Positions 44,465-53,386 of a DNA stretch of 64,000 bases are shown here, piece after piece. The translations under genes and the position numbers were made by a program. Source of the DNA: Bermanella sp040371755. GTDB taxonomy: Bacteria; Pseudomonadota; Gammaproteobacteria; Pseudomonadales; Oceanobacteraceae. The notes below the pieces were generated by a model. That model had not been told where the DNA came from, did no database searches, and saw only the letters and a list, made by a program, of their open reading frames with translations. Every line of letters starts with the position of its first letter. The first letter of the stretch is position 1. Where the stretch lies: assembly GCF_040371755.1 (NCBI RefSeq), contig NZ_BAABWE010000001.1, positions 1-64,000 of the forward strand. Direction: 5' to 3'.

Positions 44465-45193
44465 TTAAGGGTTGGGTAAATCAAACTGCTTTAAATGATA
44501 TACGCCGTTATCTACTTTTAAATACCAGCCATGTGTGTACCAGTCTCCAAGTACGATTCGCTCTCTATTCTCCCCGTTATATTGCCAGTTGTGAGTAGCA
44601 GGCCTATGGGTATGTCCATGAATCATACGCTTAGCTGCGTGCTGGGATAACACGGCATCCACTTCAGTGGGGGTGACATCCATAATAGAATCATCTTTCA
44701 TGCTATTACTGGATTTGCTTTCATCCCGAGCCTTTTGTGCATAGGCAGTGCGATCTTCAATCGATTGATTTAAAAACTGCGCTTGCCATTGAGGGTCGCG
44801 GGCCATTTTACGAAATTCCATGTAGGCAATATCACGAGTGCATAAGCTATCACCATGCATTAATACTACGCTCTCGTCGTCTAAATTTACCACCGTTGGG
44901 TCGGCTAAAAGCGTCATGCCTGCAGCGTTACAAAACGCTTCACCCAGCAAAAAGTCGCGGTTGCCATGCATAAAATAAATAGCAACACCTCGGTCTCGTG
45001 TCGCCTTTAGGATTTGTTTGATTTGATCAATGTAAGGGTCTTGAGTATCATCACCGATCCAGTAGTTGAAGAAATCACCCAAAATATATAGGGCGTCACC
45101 ACTTTGAGGCTCAAGCATAAAATCAAGAAAACCCGCAGTAATGCGGGTTTCCTCAGGCGCTAGGTGTAAATCACTAATAAACCAAGTGCTCAT
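44465..45193 (-). CDS. lpxH: UDP-2,3-diacylglucosamine diphosphatase
   Basis: A 242-residue metallophosphoesterase of lipid A synthesis, which cleaves UDP-2,3-diacylglucosamine to lipid X at the cytoplasmic face of the membrane. Di-metal motifs are FISDLHLAP at the start, LGDFFNYWIGDD (about 40), MHGNRDFLLG (about 77), MHGDSLC and HGHTHRPATH near the C-terminus. Length matches E. coli LpxH (240). It follows ppiB by 8 bases, so the genes likely form an operon ppiB-lpxH-small membrane protein. Its presence indicates a lipopolysaccharide-bearing outer membrane. Confidence 0.95.
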   Translation of the reverse strand: MSTWFISDLHLAPEETRITAGFLDFMLEPQSGDALYILGDFFNYWIGDDTQDPYIDQIKQILKATRDRGVAIYFMHGNRDFLLGEAFCNAAGMTLLADPTVVNLDDESVVLMHGDSLCTRDIAYMEFRKMARDPQWQAQFLNQSIEDRTAYAQKARDESKSSNSMKDDSIMDVTPTEVDAVLSQHAAKRMIHGHTHRPATHNWQYNGENRERIVLGDWYTHGWYLKVDNGVYHLKQFDLPNP

Positions 45194-45201
45194 AGATAGG
45201 C

Positions 45202-45705
45202 TTATTCTACGATTTCAGTGCTATCGATGGTGATTGGTTCAACTGGTACGTCTTGGTGACCCATAGCCATACCCGTTTTAACACCTTTCATGCGGTTAAC
45301 CACATCCATACCTTCAACAACTTCACCAAATACACAGTAGCCCCAGCCTTCAGGGTTTTTGCCTGTGTGATCAAGAAAACCGTTGTCTTTTACATTGATG
45401 AAAAATTGGTTTGAAGCACTGTGTGGGTCCATGGTGCGGGCCATGGCAATGGTGCCTTCTTTATTAGATAAACCGTTGTCAGCTTCGTTTTGAATAGAAC
45501 CTTGAGTAGCTGGGCGCTGGCTCATGTCTTTTTCCATGCCGCCACCTTGAACCATGAAACCGTCAATTACGCGGTGGAAAATCAAGCCATCGTAAAAGCC
45601 TTCTTTTACGTAATTGATGAAATTTTCAACAGTTTTAGGGGCTTTTTCTGCATTTAATGACAACTTAATATCGCCAAAACTGGTTTTTAGTACAACCTGA
45701 GTCAC
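45202..45705 (-). CDS. ppiB: Cyclophilin-type peptidyl-prolyl isomerase B
   Basis: A 167-residue cytoplasmic peptidyl-prolyl cis-trans isomerase. It lacks a signal peptide and shows the cyclophilin core: APKTVENFINYVKEGFYDGLIFHRVIDGFMVQGGG, then SASNQFFINVKDN and VFGEVVEGMDVV. The catalytic Arg lies in FHRV. The size and sequence match PpiB rather than periplasmic PpiA. First gene of the minus-strand ppiB-lpxH group and divergent from glnS. Confidence 0.95.
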   Translation of the reverse strand: MTQVVLKTSFGDIKLSLNAEKAPKTVENFINYVKEGFYDGLIFHRVIDGFMVQGGGMEKDMSQRPATQGSIQNEADNGLSNKEGTIAMARTMDPHSASNQFFINVKDNGFLDHTGKNPEGWGYCVFGEVVEGMDVVNRMKGVKTGMAMGHQDVPVEPITIDSTEIVE

Positions 45706-45844
45706 GGGATCACCTTTTCTATGTGCTTGTGTTTAAAGGGTGCGTATAATACGGCTTTTATATTTTTCTAGCCAGCGGGCAGGGGGAATCTCCTCACTCT
45801 TTATTCAAGAGCTGCCTAAGGCCATATCCAATTGAGCTTAAGAA

Positions 45845-47515
45845 ATGACAGAAGAAAAGGCAAAACCCGTTAATTTTATCGAGAAAATCATTAACGAAGA
45901 CCTTGCCAGTGGTAAGCATAACACCGTCGTTACCCGTTTCCCGCCGGAGCCAAATGGCTACCTGCATATAGGTCACGCAAAATCCATCTGCCTAAATTTC
46001 GGGCTGGCCCAGCAATTTGGAGGGCAGTGTAATTTACGCTTTGATGACACAAACCCAGAGAAAGAAGAAGACGAATACGTACAATCTATTCAAGAAGATG
46101 TGCGCTGGTTAGGTTTTCAATGGGCAGGGGATATCCATTACACCTCTGATTATTTTGATCAATTACATGCATGGGCATTGGATTTGATAAAAGCAGGCAA
46201 AGCCTATGTGTGTGATTTATCTGCCGAGCAAGCCAAGGAATACCGTGGTAGCTTTGAGCAACCGGGTAAAAACAGCCCGTTCCGTGAGCGTAGTGTCGAA
46301 GAAAACTTAGAGTTGTTCGAAAAAATGCGTAACGGTGAATTCGATGAAGGTGCTTGTGGCCTTCGTGTGAAGATTGATATGGCTTCACCAAATATGAGCA
46401 TGCGTGACCCTTACATCTACCGTATTAAGAAAGCGACACACCATCAAACCGGTGACAAATGGTGTATTTATCCTAGTTATGACTTTGCTCATGGGCAATC
46501 AGACGCAATCGAGGGCATTACCCACTCTGTGTGTACCCTTGAGTTTGCTGATCACCGCCCATTGTATGACTGGTTTATAGCAAACCTAGAAACACCGGCT
46601 GAGCCTCACCAATATGAATTTGGTCGTTTAAATATTAATTACACCGTGACCAGTAAGCGTAAATTACGCGCCTTGGTTGAAGGCAATGTGGTAAGTGGTT
46701 GGGATGACCCTCGTATGCCAACCATTAGCGGTATGCGCCGTCGTGGTTATACCCCAGCGGCAATCCGTAATTTTTGTGATTCATTGGCGGTTGCCAAAAC
46801 AGACGGCACAGTGGACGTTGCACAGTTAGAATTTTTTATTCGTGATGATTTAAATCAAAACGCACCGCGCGCCATGTGTGTGATCAACCCTCTTAAAGTT
46901 GTGATCACTAATATGAATGCCGACCATGATGAAACACTTACCGTTCCATACTTACAAGACCGTGAAGAGTTGGGCGAGCGAGAAGTGCCGTTCACCAATG
47001 AAATATTCATTGATCAAGATGATTTTAAAGAAGAGTACAGTAAAAAATTCAAGAAAAAATTCTGTGTGGGCAAGCGGATTCGTTTACGTCACGGCTATGT
47101 GATTCAAGCAGATGGATTTGAAAAAGACGCACAAGGCAATATCACACAAGTGAAGGCCACGTTAATTGAAAATACATTAGGATGCGATCCGGAAGATGGC
47201 GATAAACCAAAAGGGGTAGTGCACTGGGTAAGCTGTAAACATGCAGTAGAGGCGGAACTTCGCATGTATGGTCGACTGTTTACGGATGCCAACCCAGATG
47301 GCGGCAAAAAAGACTTTATGGAATGTTTGAACCCTGAGTCCTTAGTGGTTAAAACGGGTTTAATTGAGCCTGCACTAGCAAGTGTGAGTGCTGAAACTGT
47401 GTTTCAGTTTGAGCGGGAAGGTTACTATGTAGCGGATCGTTTTAATCACTCAAGCGATAAACCTGTATTTAACTTAACCATTGGTTTGCGTGAAGACAGA
47501 GCGTTAAATAGCTAA
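45845..47515 (+). CDS. glnS: Glutaminyl-tRNA synthetase
   Basis: A 556-residue class I aminoacyl-tRNA synthetase that charges tRNA-Gln. The ATP site is PPEPNGYLHIGHAKS (HIGH motif, about 35-48) and the second signature is VTSKRKLRALV (about 265), the KMSKS equivalent. RFDDTNPEKEEDEYVQSI, FIVQ-type acceptor recognition and a C-terminal anticodon-binding beta-barrel region (350-550) complete the protein; E. coli GlnS has 554 residues. ATG start. A GlnS gene also implies direct tRNA-Gln charging. Confidence 0.96.
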   Translation: MTEEKAKPVNFIEKIINEDLASGKHNTVVTRFPPEPNGYLHIGHAKSICLNFGLAQQFGGQCNLRFDDTNPEKEEDEYVQSIQEDVRWLGFQWAGDIHYTSDYFDQLHAWALDLIKAGKAYVCDLSAEQAKEYRGSFEQPGKNSPFRERSVEENLELFEKMRNGEFDEGACGLRVKIDMASPNMSMRDPYIYRIKKATHHQTGDKWCIYPSYDFAHGQSDAIEGITHSVCTLEFADHRPLYDWFIANLETPAEPHQYEFGRLNINYTVTSKRKLRALVEGNVVSGWDDPRMPTISGMRRRGYTPAAIRNFCDSLAVAKTDGTVDVAQLEFFIRDDLNQNAPRAMCVINPLKVVITNMNADHDETLTVPYLQDREELGEREVPFTNEIFIDQDDFKEEYSKKFKKKFCVGKRIRLRHGYVIQADGFEKDAQGNITQVKATLIENTLGCDPEDGDKPKGVVHWVSCKHAVEAELRMYGRLFTDANPDGGKKDFMECLNPESLVVKTGLIEPALASVSAETVFQFEREGYYVADRFNHSSDKPVFNLTIGLREDRALNS

Positions 47516-47526
47516 AAAGTAATAAA

Positions 47527-47588
47527 TGTAGGAGCGTGCTTGCACGAGATTTAAATTTAACCTGTTCGCGCGCGAGCACGCTCCTACA
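47527..47588. repeat. REPIN-like paired REP element
   Basis: Two REP-like units face each other: TGTAGGAGCGTGCTTGCACG (from 47527) and, on the other strand, TGTAGGAGCGTGCTCGCGCG (from 47588). The first 14 bases are identical. They closely resemble Pseudomonas-type REPs (GTAGGAGCGxGCTTGCTCGC) and are separated by a short AT-rich spacer. Together they can form a long hairpin downstream of glnS. Such elements are moved by RAYT (TnpA-REP) proteins, which would have to be elsewhere in the genome. Confidence 0.88.
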
Positions 47589-47642
47589 AAAAATAATTCC
47601 AAATGTAAGGCGGTTGAAACCGTTATTCAAAGTAGAAAGATT

Positions 47643-49025
47643 ATGGCCCTAAATATATACAATACGTTAACGCGTCAAAAAGAAGAATTTAAACCACTGC
47701 AAGCTGGCAAGGTTGGCATGTATGTGTGTGGTATGACCGTTTACGATTTTTGTCACATGGGTCATGCGCGTGTGATGGTGTCATTTGACGTGATCGTACG
47801 TTACTTGCGTCATATTGGATACGATGTGAATTACATTCGTAATATCACAGATATTGACGATAAGATTATTAACCGTGCAGCTGAAAACGGTGAAGAATTC
47901 AATGTGCTGGTTGATCGTATGGTAAATGCCATGAACGAAGATTTTGGCAAGCTGAATGTGTTAACCCCAAATAGCGAACCAAAAGCAACAGATCATATTC
48001 AAGGCATTATTAGTATGGTGCAAACCTTAATTGAAAAAGGGTTTGCTTATGCAGCGACTAATGGTGATGTGTATTACCGTGTGCGTAAATTTGAAGGTTA
48101 CGGCAAGCTATCGGGCAAAATTTTAGAAGAGTTGGAAAGCGGTGCCCGAATCGAAGTAACTGAAGAAAAAGAAGACCCTCTAGATTTTGTACTTTGGAAA
48201 TCGGCTAAACCAGAAGAACCATCTTGGACTAGCCCTTGGGGTGAGGGACGCCCTGGTTGGCACATTGAATGTTCTGCTATGTCTACCTGCTGCTTGGGTA
48301 ATAATTTTGATATCCATGGTGGTGGGCCTGATTTAAAATTCCCACATCATGAAAATGAAATTGCACAAAGTGAAGCGGCAACTGGTGAACAATACGCCAA
48401 TACTTGGATGCACGCAGGTGCGTTACGTATAGATGGTGAGAAAATGTCTAAGTCGTTAGGCAACTTTTTCACCATACGTGATGTTTTAAAAGAATACGAT
48501 GCAGAAGTGATTCGCTTCTTCTTGGCTTCTGTTCAGTATCGTAGTGAAATTAACTACAGCCAAGCAGGTCTGCAAGACGCGCAAAGCAAACTGGATCGCT
48601 TATACAATTCTCTTAAGGGTTGTAATTTAGGGGTGGCAGTGGATAAAAATGATGCTGATGTGTCTGCTTTCATTGATCAATTTAAGTCGGCCATGAATGA
48701 TGACTTTAATACGCCCAAAGCCATCGCCGTAATGTTTGATTTGGTATCTCATATAAATAAAGCGGAGGGTGCATCTAAAGATAAACTGGCCAGCTTGCTT
48801 AAAACGTTTGCAGATGTATTAGGGTGCTTGCAAACAAATCCTGAGGATTACTTCAAACAAGGCGTGGATGTTGATGAAGCTTATATTCAAGAGATGATCG
48901 AGAAACGCGTACAAGCAAAGAAGGACAAAGACTTTGCCTTGGCTGATAAAATTCGCCATGATCTGGATGAGCAGGGAATAGAGCTACAAGATAGCCGTGA
49001 AGGCACTACTTGGGTTAAGAAATAA
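47643..49025 (+). CDS. cysS: Cysteinyl-tRNA synthetase
   Basis: A 460-residue class I synthetase. The zinc and ATP site CGMTVYDFCHMGHARVMV (about 28-45) contains the HIGH-type motif HMGHAR; GWHIECSAMS holds the further zinc-binding cysteine; HHENEIAQSEAATG gives the His/Glu ligands; KMSKSLGNFFTIRDVL (about 268) is the KMSKS loop. The size equals E. coli CysS (461). The gene follows glnS with a REPIN-like element between them, so they may be separate transcripts. Confidence 0.96.
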   Translation: MALNIYNTLTRQKEEFKPLQAGKVGMYVCGMTVYDFCHMGHARVMVSFDVIVRYLRHIGYDVNYIRNITDIDDKIINRAAENGEEFNVLVDRMVNAMNEDFGKLNVLTPNSEPKATDHIQGIISMVQTLIEKGFAYAATNGDVYYRVRKFEGYGKLSGKILEELESGARIEVTEEKEDPLDFVLWKSAKPEEPSWTSPWGEGRPGWHIECSAMSTCCLGNNFDIHGGGPDLKFPHHENEIAQSEAATGEQYANTWMHAGALRIDGEKMSKSLGNFFTIRDVLKEYDAEVIRFFLASVQYRSEINYSQAGLQDAQSKLDRLYNSLKGCNLGVAVDKNDADVSAFIDQFKSAMNDDFNTPKAIAVMFDLVSHINKAEGASKDKLASLLKTFADVLGCLQTNPEDYFKQGVDVDEAYIQEMIEKRVQAKKDKDFALADKIRHDLDEQGIELQDSREGTTWVKK

Positions 49026-49048
49026 ATTCGATTTAATAAGGATGTTAA

Positions 49049-49573
49049 GTGTTGAAATATTTATGTTTTAAGCGGCAGTTTAAACTGACAGTAGTGCTGT
49101 CTAGTTTGCTGCTGGTAGCGTGTCATGATGTGGCTAAGCCCATTACCAAAACACGGGCTGAACTAAAATCTGAAATCGGAGCATCTTCGGTTAAGCAAGG
49201 TGCTCCGTATTCCCAAATTTATTCCTATGATCAAAAAATAATTGTCTCTGTAAAAGATAAGGGTTTAGAAGTTGTTGATAATACGGACCCTCTAAATCCG
49301 GTTCATGAAGAGTTTATAAACCTTCCTGGTGCAAAAGATGTCGTCATACATGAAGGAACGCTAATTACTCAACAGTATTCAGACATGGTGTTTGTATCTA
49401 TTGATGGTAAGACAGAAATTTCCCGTATTAATAATATGTATGACTACAAGGATTACTTGGTTATACCTGATGGTGCTGAGTGGTATAACATTGAGTTAGG
49501 GGATGACGAAGTTGTGATTGGTTTTACATTAGAGGAGGGCGATCATGGAACATGTTTCTTCTTCTGCCTATAA
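49049..49573 (+). CDS. Putative lipoprotein with LVIVD-like repeats (first of pair)
   Basis: A 174-residue protein with a lipoprotein signal (VVLSSLLLVACHDV, Cys about 25). The middle part, VSVKDKGLEVVDNTDPLNPVHEEFINLPGAKDVVIHEGTL, resembles LVIVD-type beta-propeller blades. It begins GTG with AAGGA upstream and ends CFFFCL. The last 29 bases overlap the next gene in another frame. Two short beta-propeller-like lipoproteins in tandem may combine to a larger propeller, by inference. Function unknown. Confidence 0.7.
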   Translation: MLKYLCFKRQFKLTVVLSSLLLVACHDVAKPITKTRAELKSEIGASSVKQGAPYSQIYSYDQKIIVSVKDKGLEVVDNTDPLNPVHEEFINLPGAKDVVIHEGTLITQQYSDMVFVSIDGKTEISRINNMYDYKDYLVIPDGAEWYNIELGDDEVVIGFTLEEGDHGTCFFFCL

Positions 49574-50324
49574 GTTATTTCTAATTAGTTTGTCTTGTAT
49601 GTTCATAAATGGTTGTCAAACAACGGAGTCCAGTGACTCATCTGACAAGCATTCTGGAGTGTCCGGTTCCAGTGCTCAATTAATCCTTTTTGATGGGGCC
49701 GTTTATTCATTGGCGTCTAATAAGTTGGTGAGAGTGGATATTGACGATGTGACTCAGCCAGTAATTGATAACGAACAACGATTAGGCTCTTTTGAAGCCC
49801 AAACGTTAACCACTGATGGCGAGCAACTATACCTTGGTAGCCCAGGTGAGGTACGAATATATGATTACGCAGATGGCCAAATTCGATTTATTGATTCAGC
49901 CGTTAGAGATATTCCTGGCGATGACCCCGTCATAACCGATGGAGAATATGCATACTCTACGGTTATCACTCTAGAATCGGAAACAGAAGATGGCACTAAA
50001 ATAGGCCAAGGTGATTTATATGTTTATGAAATCGATTCTGCCAATAACATCACTGAACTCGCCTTTTATCCACGCTTAGGTTACTTAAAAGGCTTAGCAT
50101 TATGGGATAAAACCTTAATGGTATGCGACCCTCTTGATGGTTTGATGCAGTTGGATGTTACCGACCCTTTAACGGTTTCAACGGTTTCTACTTTTGCTGA
50201 CGCACCTTGTAATGATCTCGTTCATCTTGGTGGCGGGCACTTTGTGACCGTCGGTGAAGAAGGCATATTTCAGTTAATGCCAGATGCAGACGGGGCGTTT
50301 TCTGTTGTTAGTGGGTTTAACTGA
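49545..50324 (+). CDS. Putative beta-propeller lipoprotein (second of pair)
   Basis: A 259-residue lipoprotein with its own signal (FLISLSCMFINGCQTT, Cys about 24), so it is a separate gene, not just a frameshifted end of its predecessor. The chain consists of short beta-rich blades such as NKLVRVDIDDVTQPVID, GSPGEVRIYDYADGQIRFID and GLMQLDVTDPLTVSTVSTF, similar to LVIVD repeats. The first ATG is used and overlaps the preceding gene by 29 bases. A good terminator follows. Location: probably outer-membrane periplasmic leaflet or surface. Confidence 0.7.
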   Translation: MEHVSSSAYKLFLISLSCMFINGCQTTESSDSSDKHSGVSGSSAQLILFDGAVYSLASNKLVRVDIDDVTQPVIDNEQRLGSFEAQTLTTDGEQLYLGSPGEVRIYDYADGQIRFIDSAVRDIPGDDPVITDGEYAYSTVITLESETEDGTKIGQGDLYVYEIDSANNITELAFYPRLGYLKGLALWDKTLMVCDPLDGLMQLDVTDPLTVSTVSTFADAPCNDLVHLGGGHFVTVGEEGIFQLMPDADGAFSVVSGFN

Positions 50325-50352
50325 TTTTATTATTAATGCTGATTGATTTAAG

Positions 50353-50375
50353 AGCGCCTCCTGGCGCTTTTTTTG
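50353..50375 (+). terminator. Intrinsic terminator after the lipoprotein pair
   Basis: AGCGCC (50353-50358) and GGCGCT (50363-50368) form a stem around TCCT, followed by a run of T. It separates the lipoproteins from eutBC. Confidence 0.92.
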
Positions 50376-50469
50376 TGCTTTCCATTTTATGTGAAACCCG
50401 TATATTAGAATTGTCATCGATTTAATGTAATGTTAATCCGAATTTATTAGGAGCATTTGCGGGTCTTTA

Positions 50470-51852
50470 ATGGGGCAATTTAAATATATATTAGGCACCG
50501 AAACCTATATCTTTTCTGATTTAGCGGAACTCATGGCTAAGGCCACGCCCTTACGAAGTGGCGATGTATTAGCGGGTGTTTCGGCACTCACTGAAAAAGA
50601 ACGTGCCGTGGCTCAAATGTGCCTTGCTGATGTTCCGCTTAAGCAATTTTTAAATGAATCGCTTATTCCGTATGAAGATGATGATGTCACCCGTCTGATA
50701 TCAGATAACCACAACCAAGCTTCTTTTCAGCCAATAAGTCATTTTACAGTAGGGGATTTTCGTAATTATTTGCTCTCTTATGGGTGTGACAGCCAAGCGT
50801 TAGCCAATTTAAAAATGGGCATAACCCCGGAAATGGCAGCCGCAGTGAGTAAGATCATGCGTAATCAAGACCTTATTCTGGTGGCAAAAAAGTGTAATGT
50901 GGTGACACAATTTCGTAATACCATTGGATTGTCTGGACACTTTTCAACTCGCCTTCAACCGAATCACCCTAGTGATAATCTATCGGGCATCGCAGCCAGT
51001 ATTTTGGATGGTCTATTATATGGGAATGGTGACGCTGTCATTGGCATTAACCCAGCCACTGACAATGTTGAGCAATGCACCCGCTTATTGCACATGCTTG
51101 ATGAAGTAATTCAACATTATGAAATACCGACTCAATCTTGTGTACTTACCCATGTGACGAATACTCTTGAATGCATTGAGAACGGTGCACCGGTTGATCT
51201 GGTTTTTCAAAGTATCGGGGGGACCCAAGCCACGAATAATAGTTTTGGTTTTACCTTAGAGCACTTGAGTGAGGCTCAACAAGCGGCACAATCGTTAAAG
51301 CGAGGCACACTAGGTCAAAACCTGATGTACTTTGAAACTGGGCAAGGGAGCAGTTTAAGTGCTAATGCTCATCATGGGTTGGACCAGCAAACCTGTGAGG
51401 CGCGAGCCTATGGGGTTGCGCGACATTTTGATCCTTTGTTAGTGAATACCGTAGTGGGTTTTATAGGTCCTGAATATCTATACGATGGAAAGCAAATTAT
51501 AAGAGCGGGTTTAGAAGATCATTTTTGTGGTAAGTTGTTAGGTTTACCTATGGGCTGTGACGTGTGTTACACCAATCATGCTGAGGCAGATCAGAATGAT
51601 ATGGATGCATTATTAACCTTACTGGCTAATGCTGGGTGTAATTTTATAATGGGAATCCCCGGTTCTGATGACATTATGCTGAACTACCAAACCACGTCTT
51701 TTCATGATGCTTTGTATGTTCGCCAGTTATTGGGTTTTAAAGCAGCACCTGAATTTAATCAGTGGCTTGTTCAAATGGGAATTGTTGATTCAAATTTTCA
51801 GTTAACTGGTTTAATGCCTAATGAGCTTCAGCAGGCGCTTAATCGATTATGA
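50470..51852 (+). CDS. eutB: Ethanolamine ammonia-lyase, large subunit
   Basis: A 460-residue subunit of the adenosylcobalamin-dependent enzyme that turns ethanolamine into acetaldehyde and ammonia. The EutB TIM barrel is recognisable from GDVLAGVSALTEKERAVAQMCL, GNGDAVIGINPATDN, SIGGTQATNNSFGFTLEHL and FETGQGSSLSANAHHG. AGGAG lies 16 bases before the ATG, rather far. The eutC gene follows after 11 bases. No other eut genes or microcompartment shell proteins are present nearby, and no B12 riboswitch is obvious upstream. Confidence 0.95.
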   Translation: MGQFKYILGTETYIFSDLAELMAKATPLRSGDVLAGVSALTEKERAVAQMCLADVPLKQFLNESLIPYEDDDVTRLISDNHNQASFQPISHFTVGDFRNYLLSYGCDSQALANLKMGITPEMAAAVSKIMRNQDLILVAKKCNVVTQFRNTIGLSGHFSTRLQPNHPSDNLSGIAASILDGLLYGNGDAVIGINPATDNVEQCTRLLHMLDEVIQHYEIPTQSCVLTHVTNTLECIENGAPVDLVFQSIGGTQATNNSFGFTLEHLSEAQQAAQSLKRGTLGQNLMYFETGQGSSLSANAHHGLDQQTCEARAYGVARHFDPLLVNTVVGFIGPEYLYDGKQIIRAGLEDHFCGKLLGLPMGCDVCYTNHAEADQNDMDALLTLLANAGCNFIMGIPGSDDIMLNYQTTSFHDALYVRQLLGFKAAPEFNQWLVQMGIVDSNFQLTGLMPNELQQALNRL

Positions 51853-51863
51853 AGGATTGCTGA

Positions 51864-52694
51864 ATGAAATCATTGAGTACTTCTAATGTTAATAGTAACC
51901 AGTGGGGTAAACTAAGGCAGTTTACCTCTGCGCGAATTGCTTTGGGTCGTGCTGGGAGTTCATTGCCAACTCATGAATTACTTAAATTTCAGTTGGAGCA
52001 TGCACAAGCAAGAGATGCGGTGCACTTGTCTTTAGATACACATAAGACATACCGTGATTTGAGAGAAAATCTGCTTACTTATAACCATAATTTGTTTATG
52101 GTAGAACCGGCTTTGCTTGTTCAATCAAAAGCGGTTGATAGACAGCAGTACTTGCAAAGGCCGGATTTAGGTCGTGTACTTAATGAAAGTAGCGAGACAC
52201 AGCTTAAACGAAATAGTGGCTATTATGATTTAGCTATTTGTGTGGTTGACGGTTTGTCATCGTTGGCGGTGACGGCAAATGTTGGTGCTTTCTTGGAATC
52301 ACTGCTTCCAAAAATTTCCCATTTGAATTTGGCGCCTTTGGTGGTGGCTAAGCAAGGGCGAGTAGCATTAGGTGACCATATAGCTCAATCTTTAGGCGCA
52401 AAGTCAGTTTTGCTGTTGATTGGTGAGAGGCCAGGGCTTTTAAGTCCAGATAGTCTTGGTGTGTATTTAACCTATGGGCCGTTTGTCGGGACAAATGATG
52501 CTATGCGAAACTGTATTTCAAATATTCGTATTGGCGGTTTAACTTATTCTGATGCTGCAATAAAAGCGCAATACCTGATCAATGAGTCAATTAGGCTGGG
52601 ATTTAGTGGGGTTGACTTGAAAGAACGAGTTGCAGGTGAGGAGAGCATGCTATGTGAAAGTGTGAACTTCTTAATAAACGTAGAACCAACGTAA
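51864..52694 (+). CDS. eutC: Ethanolamine ammonia-lyase, small subunit
   Basis: A 276-residue subunit that contacts cobalamin and completes the EutBC enzyme. The N-terminal LRQFTSARIALGRAGSSLPTHELLKFQLEHAQARDAVH is the typical EutC opening, and GERPGLLSPDSLGVYLTYGP and CISNIRIGGLTYSDAA are conserved later. The gene begins 11 bases after eutB and is its operon partner. The products would feed acetaldehyde to a dehydrogenase encoded elsewhere. Confidence 0.95.
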   Translation: MKSLSTSNVNSNQWGKLRQFTSARIALGRAGSSLPTHELLKFQLEHAQARDAVHLSLDTHKTYRDLRENLLTYNHNLFMVEPALLVQSKAVDRQQYLQRPDLGRVLNESSETQLKRNSGYYDLAICVVDGLSSLAVTANVGAFLESLLPKISHLNLAPLVVAKQGRVALGDHIAQSLGAKSVLLLIGERPGLLSPDSLGVYLTYGPFVGTNDAMRNCISNIRIGGLTYSDAAIKAQYLINESIRLGFSGVDLKERVAGEESMLCESVNFLINVEPT

Positions 52695-52771
52695 TTAATT
52701 TGTGAATGTTCAGTATGTGATAGGATATAATTGAATATCACAGTAATACAAAAATAACTTAAGGGGGTAAA

Positions 52772-53350
52772 ATGAAACTAATCTCTATTTTAACAATGGC
52801 AGCTTTATTAGCGTCACCAGCGGCATTTGCTAATTGGGTGCTAAGTAAGGATGAATCTAAAATTACATTTAGCTCTACTAAAAAAGAAAATGTAGTCGAA
52901 GTTCACACATTTGAAGAATTTGCAGGTCAAGTATTAAAGGATGGTCGTGCGACGATTGATATTAATTTAGCTAGCGCACAAACAAACATAGAGATACGTA
53001 ATGAACGCCTTGATACTCTATTATTTGATGTGAGTAAGTTTTCAGGGGCACGTGTTAAGGGTAATGTTGATGTCGCTAAAACAAATGCCCTAGCTGTAGG
53101 TCAGTCTTATACTGAAACTTTAAAACTTACCTTACATTTACACGGTATACATAAAGAAGTATCGATTAATGTTAAGGTTACGAAAAAATCAGCGAATAAA
53201 GTACAAGTGTTAAGCGTGGAACCTTTGCTCATCAAAGCGGGTGATTATGGCTTGGCTGAGGGTGTAGAAGCACTTCGTAAAGTGGCTAATCTCTCATCAA
53301 TAAGTTTAGATGTCCCTGTTACTTTTGATTTGTTGTTTACGAAAAAATAG
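52772..53350 (+). CDS. YceI-like periplasmic protein
   Basis: A 192-residue exported protein: signal peptide MKLISILTMAALLASPAAFA, then a beta-barrel domain beginning WVLSKDESKITFSSTKKE. Conserved YceI features are the RATIDINLASAQTNIEIRNERLDTLLFD part and LTLHLHGIHKEVSINVKV. YceI proteins form lipocalin-like barrels that bind isoprenoid chains, although the ligand here is unknown. GGGGG lies before the ATG. It is a single gene between eutBC and a convergent thioesterase gene, with a terminator on its 3' side. Confidence 0.88.
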   Translation: MKLISILTMAALLASPAAFANWVLSKDESKITFSSTKKENVVEVHTFEEFAGQVLKDGRATIDINLASAQTNIEIRNERLDTLLFDVSKFSGARVKGNVDVAKTNALAVGQSYTETLKLTLHLHGIHKEVSINVKVTKKSANKVQVLSVEPLLIKAGDYGLAEGVEALRKVANLSSISLDVPVTFDLLFTKK

Positions 53351-53361
53351 CACTTAGATTT

Positions 53362-53386
53362 AAAAGGGGGCTGTTAGCCCCTTTTT
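53362..53386. terminator. Intrinsic terminator between convergent genes
   Basis: GGGGCT and AGCCCC form a stem around GTT (53367-53381), flanked by A-run and T-run with one bulged G. It serves the YceI gene and probably the convergent thioesterase gene, whose stop overlaps the T-run. Confidence 0.85.

Noticed and set aside
49049..50324. A single frameshifted lipoprotein gene
   Set aside because: The second reading frame has its own signal peptide and lipobox, so two separate genes are more likely.
50376..50469. Cobalamin riboswitch before eutB
   Set aside because: The spacer is only about 95 bases beyond the terminator and no B12-box-like sequence was recognised.
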